Assembly: GCF_000003815.2 (NCBI RefSeq)
Contig: NC_049983.1
Span: forward strand, 15,329,060-15,393,059
DNA: 64,000 bases
Direction: 5' to 3'
From: Branchiostoma floridae
Taxonomy: Eukaryota > Chordata > Leptocardii > Amphioxiformes > Branchiostomatidae
Shown here: positions 11,304 through 23,140 of the stretch, in pieces
Layout: each line of letters starts with the position of its first letter
Position numbering within the stretch: the stretch's first letter is position 1
The notes under the pieces: model-generated
Told to the model about the DNA's origin: nothing
Databases searched by the model: none
What the model saw: only the letters and a program-made list of their open reading frames with translations
Position numbers and translations under genes: made by a program

Positions 11304-13002
11304 TGTCAGAAAAAAATCCCGTCGTCTGACAACTTCCCTCAGCTCAGCTGATTATCGTCTGCACAGCGCGCCGTGTTGTTGTTTTCTCACGGAAATGTGC
11401 AGCCGCCGAGCGTTCCCCTCTCCATGCCGGTGCCTTTATCCTCTCCCACGCAGCTCACGAAATCCTGCAGACGGTGAAAAACAAGCCGATCGTTAGTCTC
11501 CGAGGTTAGCTAGAGAAGACAGGATGCACGGGGTTCGCTAACACACGAGCTCTGCTCTGCCAGCCTCCATTTTTGTTGGGGCTGTTTAGAATATGCACGT
11601 CTTGCACACAGAGATCGCTGGGTCATGTTGTAGGGGTTGCCCAATGATCATGCCGTGTCACACGGGCCAGGCTACCGCCTGCATGCAAGCAGTGTTTTCC
11701 CCTCACACACAATAGAGGTCGCACAGCGAATCATATGGGGCAAAACAATGGCACAGAAAGGGAAGGGGTGAAAGTCATGCGCTTCTACAAAAGATAGATT
11801 CACCTCTAGCTCGCGCCGGACGCCATGTTTGATCAGATCCCCGTGTATTGAGGATAAAACGCCACCCGTAACAAAGGCTGATAGCTCGCAGAACGACCAG
11901 TAGGGGCCCTGCGCGAGGCAGGCAGTGTGCTGTCCCCTTTTTACTCTGGATTTTTAATCTAAACCCATCCAAAACCATTATCCCCGCAGAATCCACACTC
12001 TCTACTGCGCAGTACGTCACGGAGTAGCCCATTCGTTTCCGGGGGTACGATGGCCAATAATTCGTCAACACAAATGCGTCTAAATTAAGTAAACGGGTAT
12101 ATGACAATTTAGTTATAAAATAAAATATAGTAATGATAATTGCACAATATCAAAGACATTTGATAGGATATATTATCAATTTTCAATCATTTTACAAGAA
12201 ACAAAAGGTGGACAGCTCCCCATTCCCAAAGATAGGTGGACTATACCATTCTGTCACTCTGTATAATGCAGTGAGGCTGCCTATCTAATGTTGTTTGCAC
12301 CCTTCTTTTTCTCACCTATATGACAAGGCGACACTTTTCCCACGACTTCCGTCATAAATAGATCTAAATCCAGAAATGATGAAGCGATACAATAGGATAG
12401 GGTCTATTTAGAATGATTATATGAACTGAAAGGTAAGAAAATGTAACGTGCTTTATAAATTTATTGTATATTTTACATTACGATGAAATATCTGCGATTT
12501 AACTTTATATTATAAACCAATTCAACATAGTTTTAAAGAAAAGGGACAAAAATTGCTTTGTTTCCATAAGAAATACAAAACAAAGCTTTTTTTTGCCAAA
12601 TAAAATTACATTACTTTTTTTTAACAAATTAAAGGCCAGTAGTTGAATGAAATGAAATGATTGAATTTTTTTTGCTTTTGCGTCTTCGATGTCTTTTTTT
12701 AAGTCATAGCCTCCCTTGCAGACTCCTCTGAGAGCACATTTTCACAGCATCGAATCCTAACATGCTACATCTGCTAGGTGTCTGCGAAAAAAAGTGGGGA
12801 TCGTGTCAAAATAATGCGGGTGTCAAAACGACATTTATTGCTTTCCTTCCAATAACATCCGACGACTCAAACAAAGGGACCGTTATTCAATAAACGGTAA
12901 TAGCGTTATTTATCGTCGCCATCACTTTAGTTATAGGTTTTCATTATAACTCATTTGTCAAGCAGATGTAACGTGCGCGTTCTTCCTATATCGTTTGCTG
13001 AT
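11304..13002. other. Upstream flank of the SREB gene, then AT-rich intergenic DNA
   Basis: The first few hundred bases, up to about 12.05 kb, are relatively GC- and CpG-rich, as expected near a promoter. From about 12.1 kb the sequence becomes AT-rich with A and T homopolymers. No exon was recognised. Confidence 0.4.
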
Positions 13003-13170
13003 CTCCAAGCAGATCCTACGGTAACATAAGATAGCATCAAAAGCTGCCAGAGGAGTGAAGCCGGCCTAAAAGCCCTTGGAGTGTGTTTGGCTCCCATGAC
13101 TCTCTTTGGTCAGCTGTACTCTTTAGCCAGCTTTGATACTATCTTATGGCACTGGTAAATCTGCCTGGAG
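13003..13170. repeat. MITE-like inverted repeat (CTCCAAGCAG, second subfamily)
   Basis: The ends ctccaagcagatcctacgg and aatctgcctggag are inverted. Inside, taagatagcatcaaaagctg faces ccagctttgatactatctta. It matches 55370-55525 in architecture. Confidence 0.65.
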
Positions 13171-14038
13171 ATGAATCGGTATATATTCTACTACTAGTCA
13201 TTTTTTATGCGCGTTTGTGCGCTTGTTTCTTCTTTATTGTTTGCTGGTACAGCACTAATTTTGGACGGATCCATTTTACATGGGGGTGTCTTTGGAAGAG
13301 TCCATTCTTGCATTGGAAACGTTCATATTGATTGATCATTGATATTGAAAGGTTATTATGGACCAATCCAACGTCTTTCTTGCTTGTTGTTTGTAATACT
13401 GTAATTGCAGGCGTTTGATTTTGTTCACCACCAAAGATAAGTAAGATAGATCTAGACTCGAAAAAAAGCAAAGGACTTAAAATTTAGGGTATATTGCCAT
13501 ATTCCTTTCAGTAGACATATTTTGCCACAAAAGATGTTTACCACAAGACATGATTGCCATAAAAGCAACTATTGTTTATTCATTGTTGAAATACTTCCAA
13601 GTTATGCTAATTAATTACATAACGCAGGCGCAGTGGAAGAAAAACAACCACCACCAACCAAGAGTTCAGCGAACTTGCTTTGATCGATCGCAATTCTAAA
13701 AGAAGAAAATCCTTGTGGCAGTCTTAAGCCAGTGATATGTAAAACTGAATGCTTGAATTGTGATTCCAAAAGCAATTTATGATCAAGAATGACAAGATAT
13801 AAGATGCCCCTATCACGAGATCTGCTACCATCGGATATTCGTAAGCTAGTACTAGTTGTATTCAACGACATAAAAGCAATGCAAGCAATATATCTGCAAC
13901 TGTGTACACATAATAAAGGTAAGTAACGTCAGCAGTTACATATAGACCGAACCTGACTATTTATCGCTGGTAGCAATTAGACCAATGAGAGAACAGCTGC
14001 ATCTAAATCTAGCTAGTCAAATTTATCGTTAATTTAGA

Positions 14039-14041
<3 letters not shown>
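13171..14041. other. Intergenic, no gene recognised
   Basis: AT-rich with short, uninformative open frames on both strands. Confidence 0.4.

Positions 14042-14104
<63 letters not shown>
14042..14104. repeat. Pure (GT)n microsatellite
   Basis: About 31 uninterrupted gt units followed by an impure tail to about 14127. Confidence 0.95.
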
Positions 14105-14106
<2 letters not shown>

Positions 14107-14517
14107 TGGATGTGTGTGCGTGTGTACATAATCAATGATAGCGACATGTAAAACGCACAGGTAATATTAAACAGCCGGTCATATAGCCTACTAATAAAGG
14201 TACTAGTTTACAAGTTCTAAAGGTAATTTACGGTCTAGATTGGCGGAATTACAAACTTTTCAAGTTCTGTCACTGATTTACGATGCTGATATAAAATGCC
14301 CATATTAAGTTAAAATATGAACTATCTGCAAATATACTGAGGCTAGCTGCATTCAAGGGCATCAAAAAGCCCCACAAGCAATATATTTACATGAGTGTAT
14401 ATAGTAGAAAGGGCAAGTAATGTCAACAGACATAAATTCTAGCAAGCATCATAAAACTGTCGCATGAATAAAACGGTTTTATGTAGCCCTTCTCATGACT
14501 GCCTTGACATTGAAAAG

Positions 14518-14645
14518 TATGTGTGTATGTGTGTGTGTGTGTTTGTGTGTGTGTTTGTGTGTGAGTGTGTGTGGGCGCGTGTTTGTGTGTGTCACTGTGT
14601 GATATGTAAGGGTGTGGGTGAGAGAGAGAGTGTGTGTGTGTATGC
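14518..14645. repeat. Impure (TG)n microsatellite
   Basis: tgtgtg words interrupted by tttg and tgagtg, followed by a short (GA)n run near 14620. Confidence 0.9.
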
Positions 14646-15059
14646 ACAGCACGAAAACGAATATTTAAGCATACTTTCCGAGATACTTAAATGTAGCCTA
14701 AAGGTGGGAAAATATTTCCGCAGAGTTTACGGTATCGTAAAGACCACGGAAACCATGGTTTTACATTTCCGTAACCTTTCTGTATTCGTTAAGGCAGATT
14801 AAATACATGTAATATCTTTACATAACCTTTAAGCATCCTTATATGTGCCGTATATGAAACGGGTATTGCTTACGTACAGAAAACATCTACAGGCTTTGAA
14901 CCGACCATACGTTCACATACAACCAGTTGACCTTCGCCTTTTTTTATTTTCGTGGTTCTCTAAGGTGGAAATTACCAATAGGAGATGATATCTTTTCATT
15001 GCCATTCCGTTACAATTGATCTCATTTACATACTCTTATTAGTATAGGTCTATGGAGAC

Positions 15060-16520
15060 CTCTCCCTTTTATGTATAGGTGCAAAAAAAGATGTCAGAAT
15101 GGTAGCGTTTATTTTTAAGAAGAGGCATTGCTTTTACCAAATTAAGAGTATTTTCCGCTCAATATACCACATGCGCCGTTCACTAAAGCAGCGGCTTCAA
15201 ATGAATAGCTCCTGCTGTGTTTGTGTGTTAAGTTTAACCAAGACAAGCAAATCTCCTGTGTGAAAGCTACATATAACAGATACAATCTTTCCGGTGTCTT
15301 TCCGTTACATTTGAGCTGACTTTACATAAAAGGGGGGAGGTTTAAGCAAACCTCCCCCCTTTTATGTATAGGTGGAAAAAAGATGTCGGAAAGGTAGCGT
15401 TAATCATTACTTGAAGAAGAGGCATTACTTTTACCAAATTAAGAGTATTTTCCGCTCAATATACCACATGCGCCGTTCACTAAAGCAGCGGCTTCAAATG
15501 AATAGCTCCTGCTGTGTTTGCGTGTTAAGTTTAATCAAGAAAAGAAAATCTCCTCCTGTGTGAAAGCTACATATAACAGATACAATCTTTCCGATGTCTT
15601 TCCGTTACATTTGAGCTGACTTTACATAAAAGGGGGGAGGTTTAAGCAAACCTCCCCCCTTTTATGTATAGGTGGAAAAAAAGGTGTCGGAAAGGTAGCG
15701 TTAATCATTATTTGAAGAAGAGGCATTGCTTTTACCAAATTAAGAGTATTTTCCGCTCAATATAGTACATGCGCCGTTCACTAAAGCAGCGGCTTCAAAT
15801 GAATAGCTCTTGCTGTGTTAGCGTGTTGAGTTTAACAAAGAAAAGAGTTTAACAAAGAAAAGCAAATCTCGTCCTGTGTGAAAGCTACATATAAAAGATA
15901 CAATCTTTCCGTTACATTTGAGCTGACTTTACATAAAAGGGGGGAGGTTTAAGCAAACCTCCCCCCTTTTATGTATAGGTGGAAAAAAGATGTCGGAAAG
16001 GTAGCGTTAATCATTATTTGAAGAAGAGGCATTTTTTTCCGCTCAATATACCACATGCGCCCTCACTAACGCAGCGGCTTCGCCTGAATAGCCCCTGCTG
16101 TGTTAACGTGTTGAGTTTAACCAAGATAAGCAACATTTACTCTTGGTTAAAACTTACATATAGCAGATACAATTTTGGAATGTATAGGTGCAAAAAAGAT
16201 GTCGGAAAGGTAGCGTTAATTATTATTCTTAAAAGAGGCATTGCTGTTACCAAATTACCAGTATTTTCCGCTCAATATACCACATGCGCCGTTCACTAAA
16301 GTAGTGACTTCGCCTGAATAACTCATTCTGTGTTAGCGTGTTTGACGAAACCAGGAAAATCAAAATATCCTCATGGGTGAAACATAAATATAACATATGA
16401 TATCTTTCCAATGTCTTTACGTTACCATTGAGCTCACTTTACACAAAATGATGCTATGTACAGGTGCAAGAAAGATGTCGGAAAGGTAGCGTTTATTTTT
16501 TCCAGTAGTATTGTATGTTA
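15060..16520. repeat. ~300-bp satellite with embedded perfect hairpins, about 5-6 copies
   Basis: Units begin at about 15065, 15365, 15665, 15970, 16180 and 16455. Each starts with atgtataggtg and a gatgtcggaaaggtagcg block, then gaagaagaggcatt, accaaattaagagtatttt, a catgcgccgttcactaaag block, and ends with tttccgttacatttgagctg. Three junctions (15324-15367, 15624-15667, 15931-15974) carry an identical hairpin: a 20-bp perfect stem beginning acataaaagggggg and a 4-base loop aagc. The last units are shortened and lack the hairpin. Open frames inside, such as those from 15372 and 15979, are by-products. Confidence 0.85.
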
Positions 16521-17880
16521 CCGATATCGTTCCGTTACCTTTGCCTTTGAGCTTACTTTTCAGAAAACTCTCTGAACTTTCTTTACAGAGGTGGATATCG
16601 ATAGTTACAGAAAAAGATGTTGGAGAGGTAGCGTTGAAAGCGAGGAAATTAAATATTTAACCTCCTTGTTGAAAGGAAACAACAGTCGCCGGGAGCACTG
16701 CGTACATGCCCCCGAAGATTGGTGGTCATAATTACGGCGTGTTCCCGTTCAGGGTAAGAGGACTAGTACTGGGCGGCCTGTCCAGTATGTCGCTCGCGGG
16801 TGGCTGTGCCTTGCAGCTTGGAATCCCGACGACATAGCGTCCTCACTACCCGGTAACGTATCATGGGAATATAGCGGGTTTGCTGTTTATATAATTGTAC
16901 AAAAAAACTTTCTTATCATCTGGAAGAACATTTATTATCTACAAGCAATAATCACGTTCTCCCAGAAAGGCTAGTATTTTCTAGTGTGGTAACAGCTGTG
17001 TTTAGCTTAACCTTGGCTAAACAGCGTACAAAGGGGATGGTGTTTTTCAAATTCAAATGTATTCGCCGTCAACTATGAATAACGAACAACGCGGCATTGA
17101 ATTTCTAATTAGCAGCTCCCAGAAGAGGCCAGTCATGTGATAGGGCGTTATCCAATGACAGACAAAGGTGGGTTTTTTAAACCTAACGAATATGCCATAA
17201 TTTATAGAAGAAACCAGTTTGCAGGGCGTCTGTTTCGGGACAAGTCAAGAAGGAGCCTTGGACCCGTTTCAACACACGGATTATCGGCGTGGCTTTGCCG
17301 CAAATGGATTCCAACGGAACTACAGGACGGAACGGACATAACCATAGGACACTCACGGCTTGCCGGAAACGGAGTACGTATGTTGGAGAGTCTTCAACGG
17401 GGCACAACTCAGGGTGAATTCAAGACTGTGTCGTCTTGACCAGCATAAGCTGGCGGAGACATGGAGAGCACGGCCTGTTCATCACAAAACAGTACCCGTC
17501 TTCGGGAATCTGAGCGGATTTTTCCTAATGTGATGGCCAGATGGAACTATGTTGCTTGAAATGACGTCGTTCCAGGCGTATAGCCCGACACTGGACTCCA
17601 AATTGTGGACTTAAATGTAGCGGAGATTCGTGCATGGATATTGTACACCGATTGTTCCCTCGGTCGACCAATCCAAGTCCACAATTAGAATCACAAGATA
17701 GTTTAGACGGCGAAGCCATAGATACCGGTGTAGGTATGATTCACACCAAATAAGACACGCATACCCGATGCAAAAGTTCCAATTTAAGCCACACAAAACA
17801 CATAAAGCCTACCTAAAGATGCGGAAAGGTTTAAACTTACGCCGCCTTTACTAAAAAATAAATGATAACTATAGTCCAAG
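16521..17880. other. Intergenic, no gene recognised
   Basis: Starts with a decayed relative of the upstream satellite (aaagatgttggagaggtagcg near 16615). A 100-codon plus frame at 17137-17439 is opposed by a 74-codon minus frame, has no recognisable domain and lacks splice context, so it is left unannotated. Confidence 0.4.
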
Positions 17881-17881
17881 G

Positions 17882-18420
17882 AAAGATCACGGAAAGCGTT
17901 CGGATAAGTACGTTTCTGCACTTCTTCACGTGCCTTTCAGGGTGTGTAAACGACACATAAACGTGGGGAAATCGTGACGGAAATCGACTGTAAATGTGGT
18001 CAAAAGATCACGGAAAGGTCTTAAGAAACGCGTGCTTTCCGCCCGTATAGGTTACGAAAAACTATCATTAACGACGCCTTTAAGCGTCTAATAGTTGCGG
18101 AAAGACACGTGAAGGAGTGCCGAAACGTACATATAAGTGCATTAAAGGGAATCTTTACGTTCACGGATAGATGTCGTTAAGTTGCGGAAAGGGTGCAGAA
18201 AGGTCTTAATAAACGCGTGCTTTCCGCCCGTATAGGTTACGAAAAACTGTCATTAACGACGCCTTTAAGCGTCTAATAGTTGCGGAAAGGCACGTGAAGG
18301 AGTGCCGAAACGCACTTTTAAGTGCCAACGTAAAGGTAACATTAAAGGGAACCTTTACGTTCACGGATAGATGTCGTTAAGTTGCGGAAAGAGTGCAGAA
18401 ACGTCGCGTTTACGTTGAGT
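17882..18420. repeat. ~190-bp tandem units with internal inverted repeats (GGAAAGG/TTTCCG array)
   Basis: Two long copies, from about 18010 and 18205, share aaacgcgtgctttccgcccg, cattaacgacgcctttaagc and gtctaatagttgcggaaag. Each is followed by cacgtgaaggagtgccgaaa and tacgttcacggatagatgtc. An inverted partial copy lies just upstream: gcacttcttcacgtgccttt at about 17918. A GT-rich tract follows at 18458-18495. The ggaaagg and tttccgttac words echo the 15-16.5 kb satellite, so the two arrays may have a common origin. Confidence 0.75.
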
Positions 18421-18657
18421 TTAAGCTTGCTTAAATACCAGATTTCGTGCTGTGATGTGTGCGTGTGTGTGTGTGTGTGCGTGTGTGTGTGTGTGCCAGA
18501 AACAATACCTCCATTTTCATGTAGATAAAAATTCAGAATCGAAACACCGCTAATGACGCATATGTCACCGGTATGGACTTCAGCCATGATGTCAAATCTG
18601 CTAAAAGACCTACTTAGGAATATCCTCACGTCATCGTTAACACTGTAAGCTTATTAA

Positions 18658-19717
18658 GCCCCGGTCACAAAGCGCGTACGATTCCTTGCGATGGACTATT
18701 CCGCATATCGTACGATGAGCGCAGTACATCGCAAGAAAATCGTAAGCATCGCAAGCCATCGCAACGCATCGGATGGTGATCAAAATTTTCCCAGCGTCGC
18801 ACGATTTTTCACTTGTGTCTCTTCTGTATATCCGTCTGACCGTTTTTGTGCTTCTTTAACCAACAAAATGTGGACATAGCTGTTAAATACCTTCCTATAA
18901 TATCTTTAACTGTAAAAATAAATTAAAAAAGACCATGACAACAAGAGTATTACAAGCAAAAGTTCAAATCAAGCGTGAGTACTGGTATGGTTATCTCGGC
19001 CTGCTTGCCGGCTCTACGTGTCAGGCTCTTTCGAAGATCGTATCATGATATGCTATCAACAAAAAGATGCCATCATACAAAAATCAAATGATAAGCATTA
19101 TATCATATATATTTCCGACTCATAGAGCCTGCCTTTATGTTCGAGTTGTCCCCATGGTTATTACGATTATGGTAAACTGACCCAAGACCGACGAGAGCTG
19201 AGATTTGATCTAATTATAAACTCATGTGCATGAAGCGATCAAACAATTGTCTGCATCACCTGTGCGTGACGCGCCGTTCTCTGGTTGCGACTGTGGCAGT
19301 TGCGACTGATATATTTCCCCTTTTCGTCAATATCGACAATATCAGGTAAAACTGAAACCATCACAACATACTAAAAAATCATAAATCTATAACCTCATCA
19401 GTAGACAAAAATTGCCGTAATGAACTCTGCTATGGGGGCAAATAAAACCTTACGACGATAGCGAAATTTTGAACATGTTCAAAATCCATTTCAGCTCTAT
19501 TTTTCGCCATACGACGCTCCCCGATTTACTATGATTCACTGCGATTGACACAGGCACGCTCTTATGACCTCATCGTACGATCCACTACGCGCTTTGTGAC
19601 CACGGCTTTATATACTTAAACCATTGCTTCCGATTTTCTTCCGACTTACGTCGCACTGCGATTATCCTGCGCATCGGAAGGAATCGCAAGGAATCGTACG
19701 CGCTTTGTGACCGGGGC
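18658..19717. mobile_element. Non-autonomous DNA transposon, 1,060 bp, with 35-bp perfect TIRs
   Basis: The left end starts gccccggtcacaaagcgcgt and continues acgattccttgcgat. The right end (19683-19717) is its exact reverse complement over 35 bases. A subterminal degenerate copy (cgctttgtgaccacggctt) lies near 19590, and the interior near the left end is rich in cgatcgcaa-like words. No transposase frame is present. The flanks are ttaa on the left and ttta on the right, so a TTAA-type target duplication is possible but not exact. The superfamily is not assigned. Confidence 0.8.
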
Positions 19718-19975
19718 TTTAGGGAAGTGCTTATATATAGCATCTGTGTAAGGGGCCGTCACGTAGCGGCGAAAACAGTTTGCATAACGCATTAAAATGA
19801 CATTTTCGGCAGCTATACAACCGGTGTTCTCTCGGTCACTGCGCGATTTTTAGGGACGAACGGGATTACCGAAGGTTATTGAACCCTCTTTAATGCAACT
19901 GCGTGGGTTTTCTCATGTGAAAGTTTTTTTTATCATACTCGACGATTTGGGAATTCAGTGACATTTTGGCGTAGC

Positions 19976-20098
19976 CTGGGTAGTGGGTACCATCCTCTGT
20001 TGTAACCGCTCGCTCAATCTTTTTCGCTTGCCATACATCCATAGACAGCAAGCGAAAAGATTGAGCAAGTGAAACTTGAAAGGTTGGTACTTAGGCTA
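19976..20098. repeat. Hairpin MITE, TAGCCTGGGTA family
   Basis: Inverted ends tagcctgggta and ggtacttaggcta. Internally, caatctttttcgcttgc faces gcaagcgaaaagattg. Diverged from the copy at 7716-7824. Confidence 0.6.
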
Positions 20099-20369
20099 AT
20101 TTTGGTAATCAAAAAATTATGACGAAGGTCGTTGACAGCAGACAAATCACTACTTCTCTCAGGCGCGTTCTCAATACTTCTTTTTTTCCTGATTATCTAA
20201 CACTACTTTTACATTTCTGATTGTCACTGTGTCCCTATAGATCCAATTTTAACCACCAACGTCGAAGAAACAGGATGACTTCATAACAATGGCAATCGCA
20301 ATACGGGACATAATTCATCTACAGAAAAAACGCATACTCAGACTAGAGTTCGGCGACCTCATACCACCA

Positions 20370-22145
20370 TGAACATTTAGAGCTTTTGTAAATATCATGC
20401 AATTGACCGACACATTAACATAATTTATGCATGGCATTGTTCACCATTGACTAACGTACACATGTCACAGTAATAAAATTCCCATCATAAATAATAAAGC
20501 GGTTTAGCAATTTTTACATAAATTATGCAAATAAGTTCCTCATTACCATATTTGGTATCTGTTTATAATCCACCCATCATAATTAACATGTGTTACATTT
20601 ATTGAAGCCCAGTTATTGAAAACAATCGAAATTTACAATTTCCTCATTAGTTATGCAAATTAAGTGCTCATTTGCATAACGTGCATATCATTATGAACAT
20701 CTTTGCCAAGGTACCTGCATGCCTAATATGATGCCAATCCCTCAATCCTTTCTGCAGTTATCCTCTTTGGAATGTTTTGACAAAAACGCCCCTGCAGTTC
20801 CAAAATCAAATGTTAGGGGGCTGAAACCTGCCCCACTTTGTCACGACACTGAAAGCTATCCATCACCTAAATGTGAAGACCATAGCATGTCTGGAACAAG
20901 AGATACATTGAAAAAACTGATAGGATAGAATATCCTCATTAATTATGTTGATTTACTCCTATTTTGCATAATCTGTATTTTATCCTGTACAACATTGTCT
21001 AAGGTACCTATATACCAAAAATCATGAAAATCCGTTGTCCCCTTCTTGAGTTATCCTCTTCAGAAGTTTTTGACAAAAATGCCCCTGCTATCCCAGAACT
21101 AGCTGCTAGGGGGCCCAAACTTATGTCACTTCTTCCTGAGCACAAGAGCTGTCTAACACGCAAAATTCGTGACCATAGCATGTTCAGAACACCGAGATAG
21201 CAAAACCGGAAGTTGCGCTGCAGTACCAAGGGGAGTTGCTAGGGGGCCCAAAATCTAATCATTTCCAGCTTTTGTGAATTTCATGCAATTGACTAACACA
21301 TTAACATAATTTTATGCATGCTGTTATTCATCATTGACTAACATACACATGTCAAAATTATAAAATCATTAATCAAAGTGCGGTTTTGCCATTTTTACAT
21401 AAATCATGCAAATTAGTACCTCATTACCATATTTGGTTTCTGCTTATATTCCACCTATCATAATTAACATGTGCTACATTTATTGAAGTCCAGTTATTGA
21501 AAACAATGGAATAATACAATTTCCTCATTAATTATGCAAATTAAGTCCTCATTTGCATAACATGTATATCATTATGAACATCTTTGTCTAAGGTACCCGC
21601 ATGCCTAATATGATGCCAATCTGTCAATTCTTTCTGCAGTTATCTGCTTTGGAGTGTCTTGACAAAAACGCCCCTGCAGTTCCACAATTAAATGTTAGAG
21701 GGCTGAAACTTGCTCCACTTGGTCATGGCACTAAAAGCTATCTACCACCTAAATGTCAAGACCATTGTCTGGAACAAGAGATACATTGAAAAAACTGCTA
21801 TGATATAATATTCTCATTAATTATGCAAATGTACTCCAATTTTGCATAATTAGTATCTTATCTTGTACAACATTGTCTAAGGTACCTACATACCAAAAAT
21901 CATGAAAATTCGTTGTTCCCTTCTTGAGTTATCGTCTTCAGAAGTTTTTGACAAAAATGCCCCTGCTATCCCAAAACTAGACGCTAGGGGGCCCAAACTT
22001 ATGTCATTTCTTCCTGAGCACAAGAGCTATCTAACACTCAAAAATCGTGGCCATAGCTTGTTCAGAACACCGAGATAGCAAAACCGGAAGTTGGGCTGCA
22101 GTACCAAGGGGAGCCGCTAGGGGGCCCAAAATCTAATCATTTCCA
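20370..22145. repeat. Two tandem ~885-bp repeat units
   Basis: Unit 1 (about 20379-21264) and unit 2 (about 21265-22145) share a long ordered series: tttcatgcaattgactaaca, catcattgactaac, cctcattaccatatttgg, gcctaatatgatgccaatc, gtctaaggtacc and caaaaccggaagttg. The repeats are diverged but collinear. Each unit holds sub-repeats: ggtacc followed by caaaaatgcccctgc, twice per unit. No domain was recognised in any frame. Likely an amplified interspersed element. Confidence 0.75.
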
Positions 22146-22300
22146 GCTTTCATCACACACTACCAACACACCAAGTATGAAACCAATCCACCCAGCCGTT
22201 CTTGAGTTATTTTGTTTACACACACACACACAAACACACAGACAGACACACAAACGCGGGGTAAAATATAACCTCCATGACATTTCATGGAGGTAATAAT
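22146..22300. repeat. 3' module of an interspersed repeat, with CA tract
   Basis: Contains aagtatgaaaccaatccacc and cagccgttcttgagttat, then a (CA)n tract, then tccatgacatttcatggagg. The same module ends the repeat at 22915-23140, so it is probably the 3' end of the element. Confidence 0.6.
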
Positions 22301-22439
22301 ATTGAAAAGCCTGTCATGTAGCCCAGGTACCATTTTTCAAGCCCATGCTTCTGCTTCCTGCTTACGCAAGCATACTGTCTCTATCCATGCAGAGTTGTTA
22401 GATTGGACGTTATTTACCTGAATTCGAAGCTCTACCGAT

Positions 22440-22570
22440 AAGACAAATAAACACACACAAACACACGCACACGCACGTACTCACATACACACACAGGCAC
22501 AGACACGCACATACACACACACACACATACACACACGCGCGCACACACACGCATCCTTTACCCCACACCC
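22440..22570. repeat. (CA)n-rich microsatellite
   Basis: cacaca words interrupted by cg and gg dinucleotides. Confidence 0.85.
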
Positions 22571-22914
22571 GCACCCCGGATGCCAAATTTTCATGCTGTA
22601 CTAAAGACATAGGCACCAGATGGAAAGTTAGGGTCGGTGACTTACCGATCCTCGCGGATTCTGATACTTACACAGGGAAATCCTCTTATCGCCACAATGG
22701 ATAATATCATTTTGTGCGCATGTCGGCAAATTTGCGAGGAAGGAGGTCAACCAGATTTGAGCAATGATCTTTGCCAGGAAAGCAGGGCAAACTATATACA
22801 AGCCCACAACAACTACATTTTATGGAGAAACTTCCTTTGCAGATCCAAAATCTAATTCAAAAGGGCGCGACAGAAAAACAAACATTGGTCAAAAATCATT
22901 GATTTCAAAAGAGA

Positions 22915-23140
22915 CAACGAAATATCACCACCGAAAGTTCTGCTGCAGTATTAGGGAAGTCGCTAGGGGGCCCAAAAATCAAATCATTACCAGTGTTCGT
23001 CGCCGCCCCCCCCCCCCTCAACATACCAAGTATGAAACCAATCCATCCAGCCGTTCTTGAGTTGTGTTGTTAAAGACAGCTAGACAGGGAGAAACATAAA
23101 CGGTAGTAAAATTTAACCTCCATGACATTTTATGGAGCTA
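22915..23140. repeat. Truncated third copy of the 20.4-22.3 kb repeat
   Basis: Shares the cgctagggggcccaaaa segment, aagtatgaaaccaatccatc, cagccgttcttgagttg and the terminal cctccatgacatttt palindrome half with the copies upstream. Confidence 0.65.

Noticed and set aside
10261-11351. Several long frames on both strands over the receptor
   Set aside because: Shadows of the high-GC SREB coding sequence in other frames; only the frame with family motifs is real.
17137-17439. 100-codon plus-strand frame
   Set aside because: Initiates at a non-ATG codon, has an open frame opposite, no splice signals and no recognisable motif.
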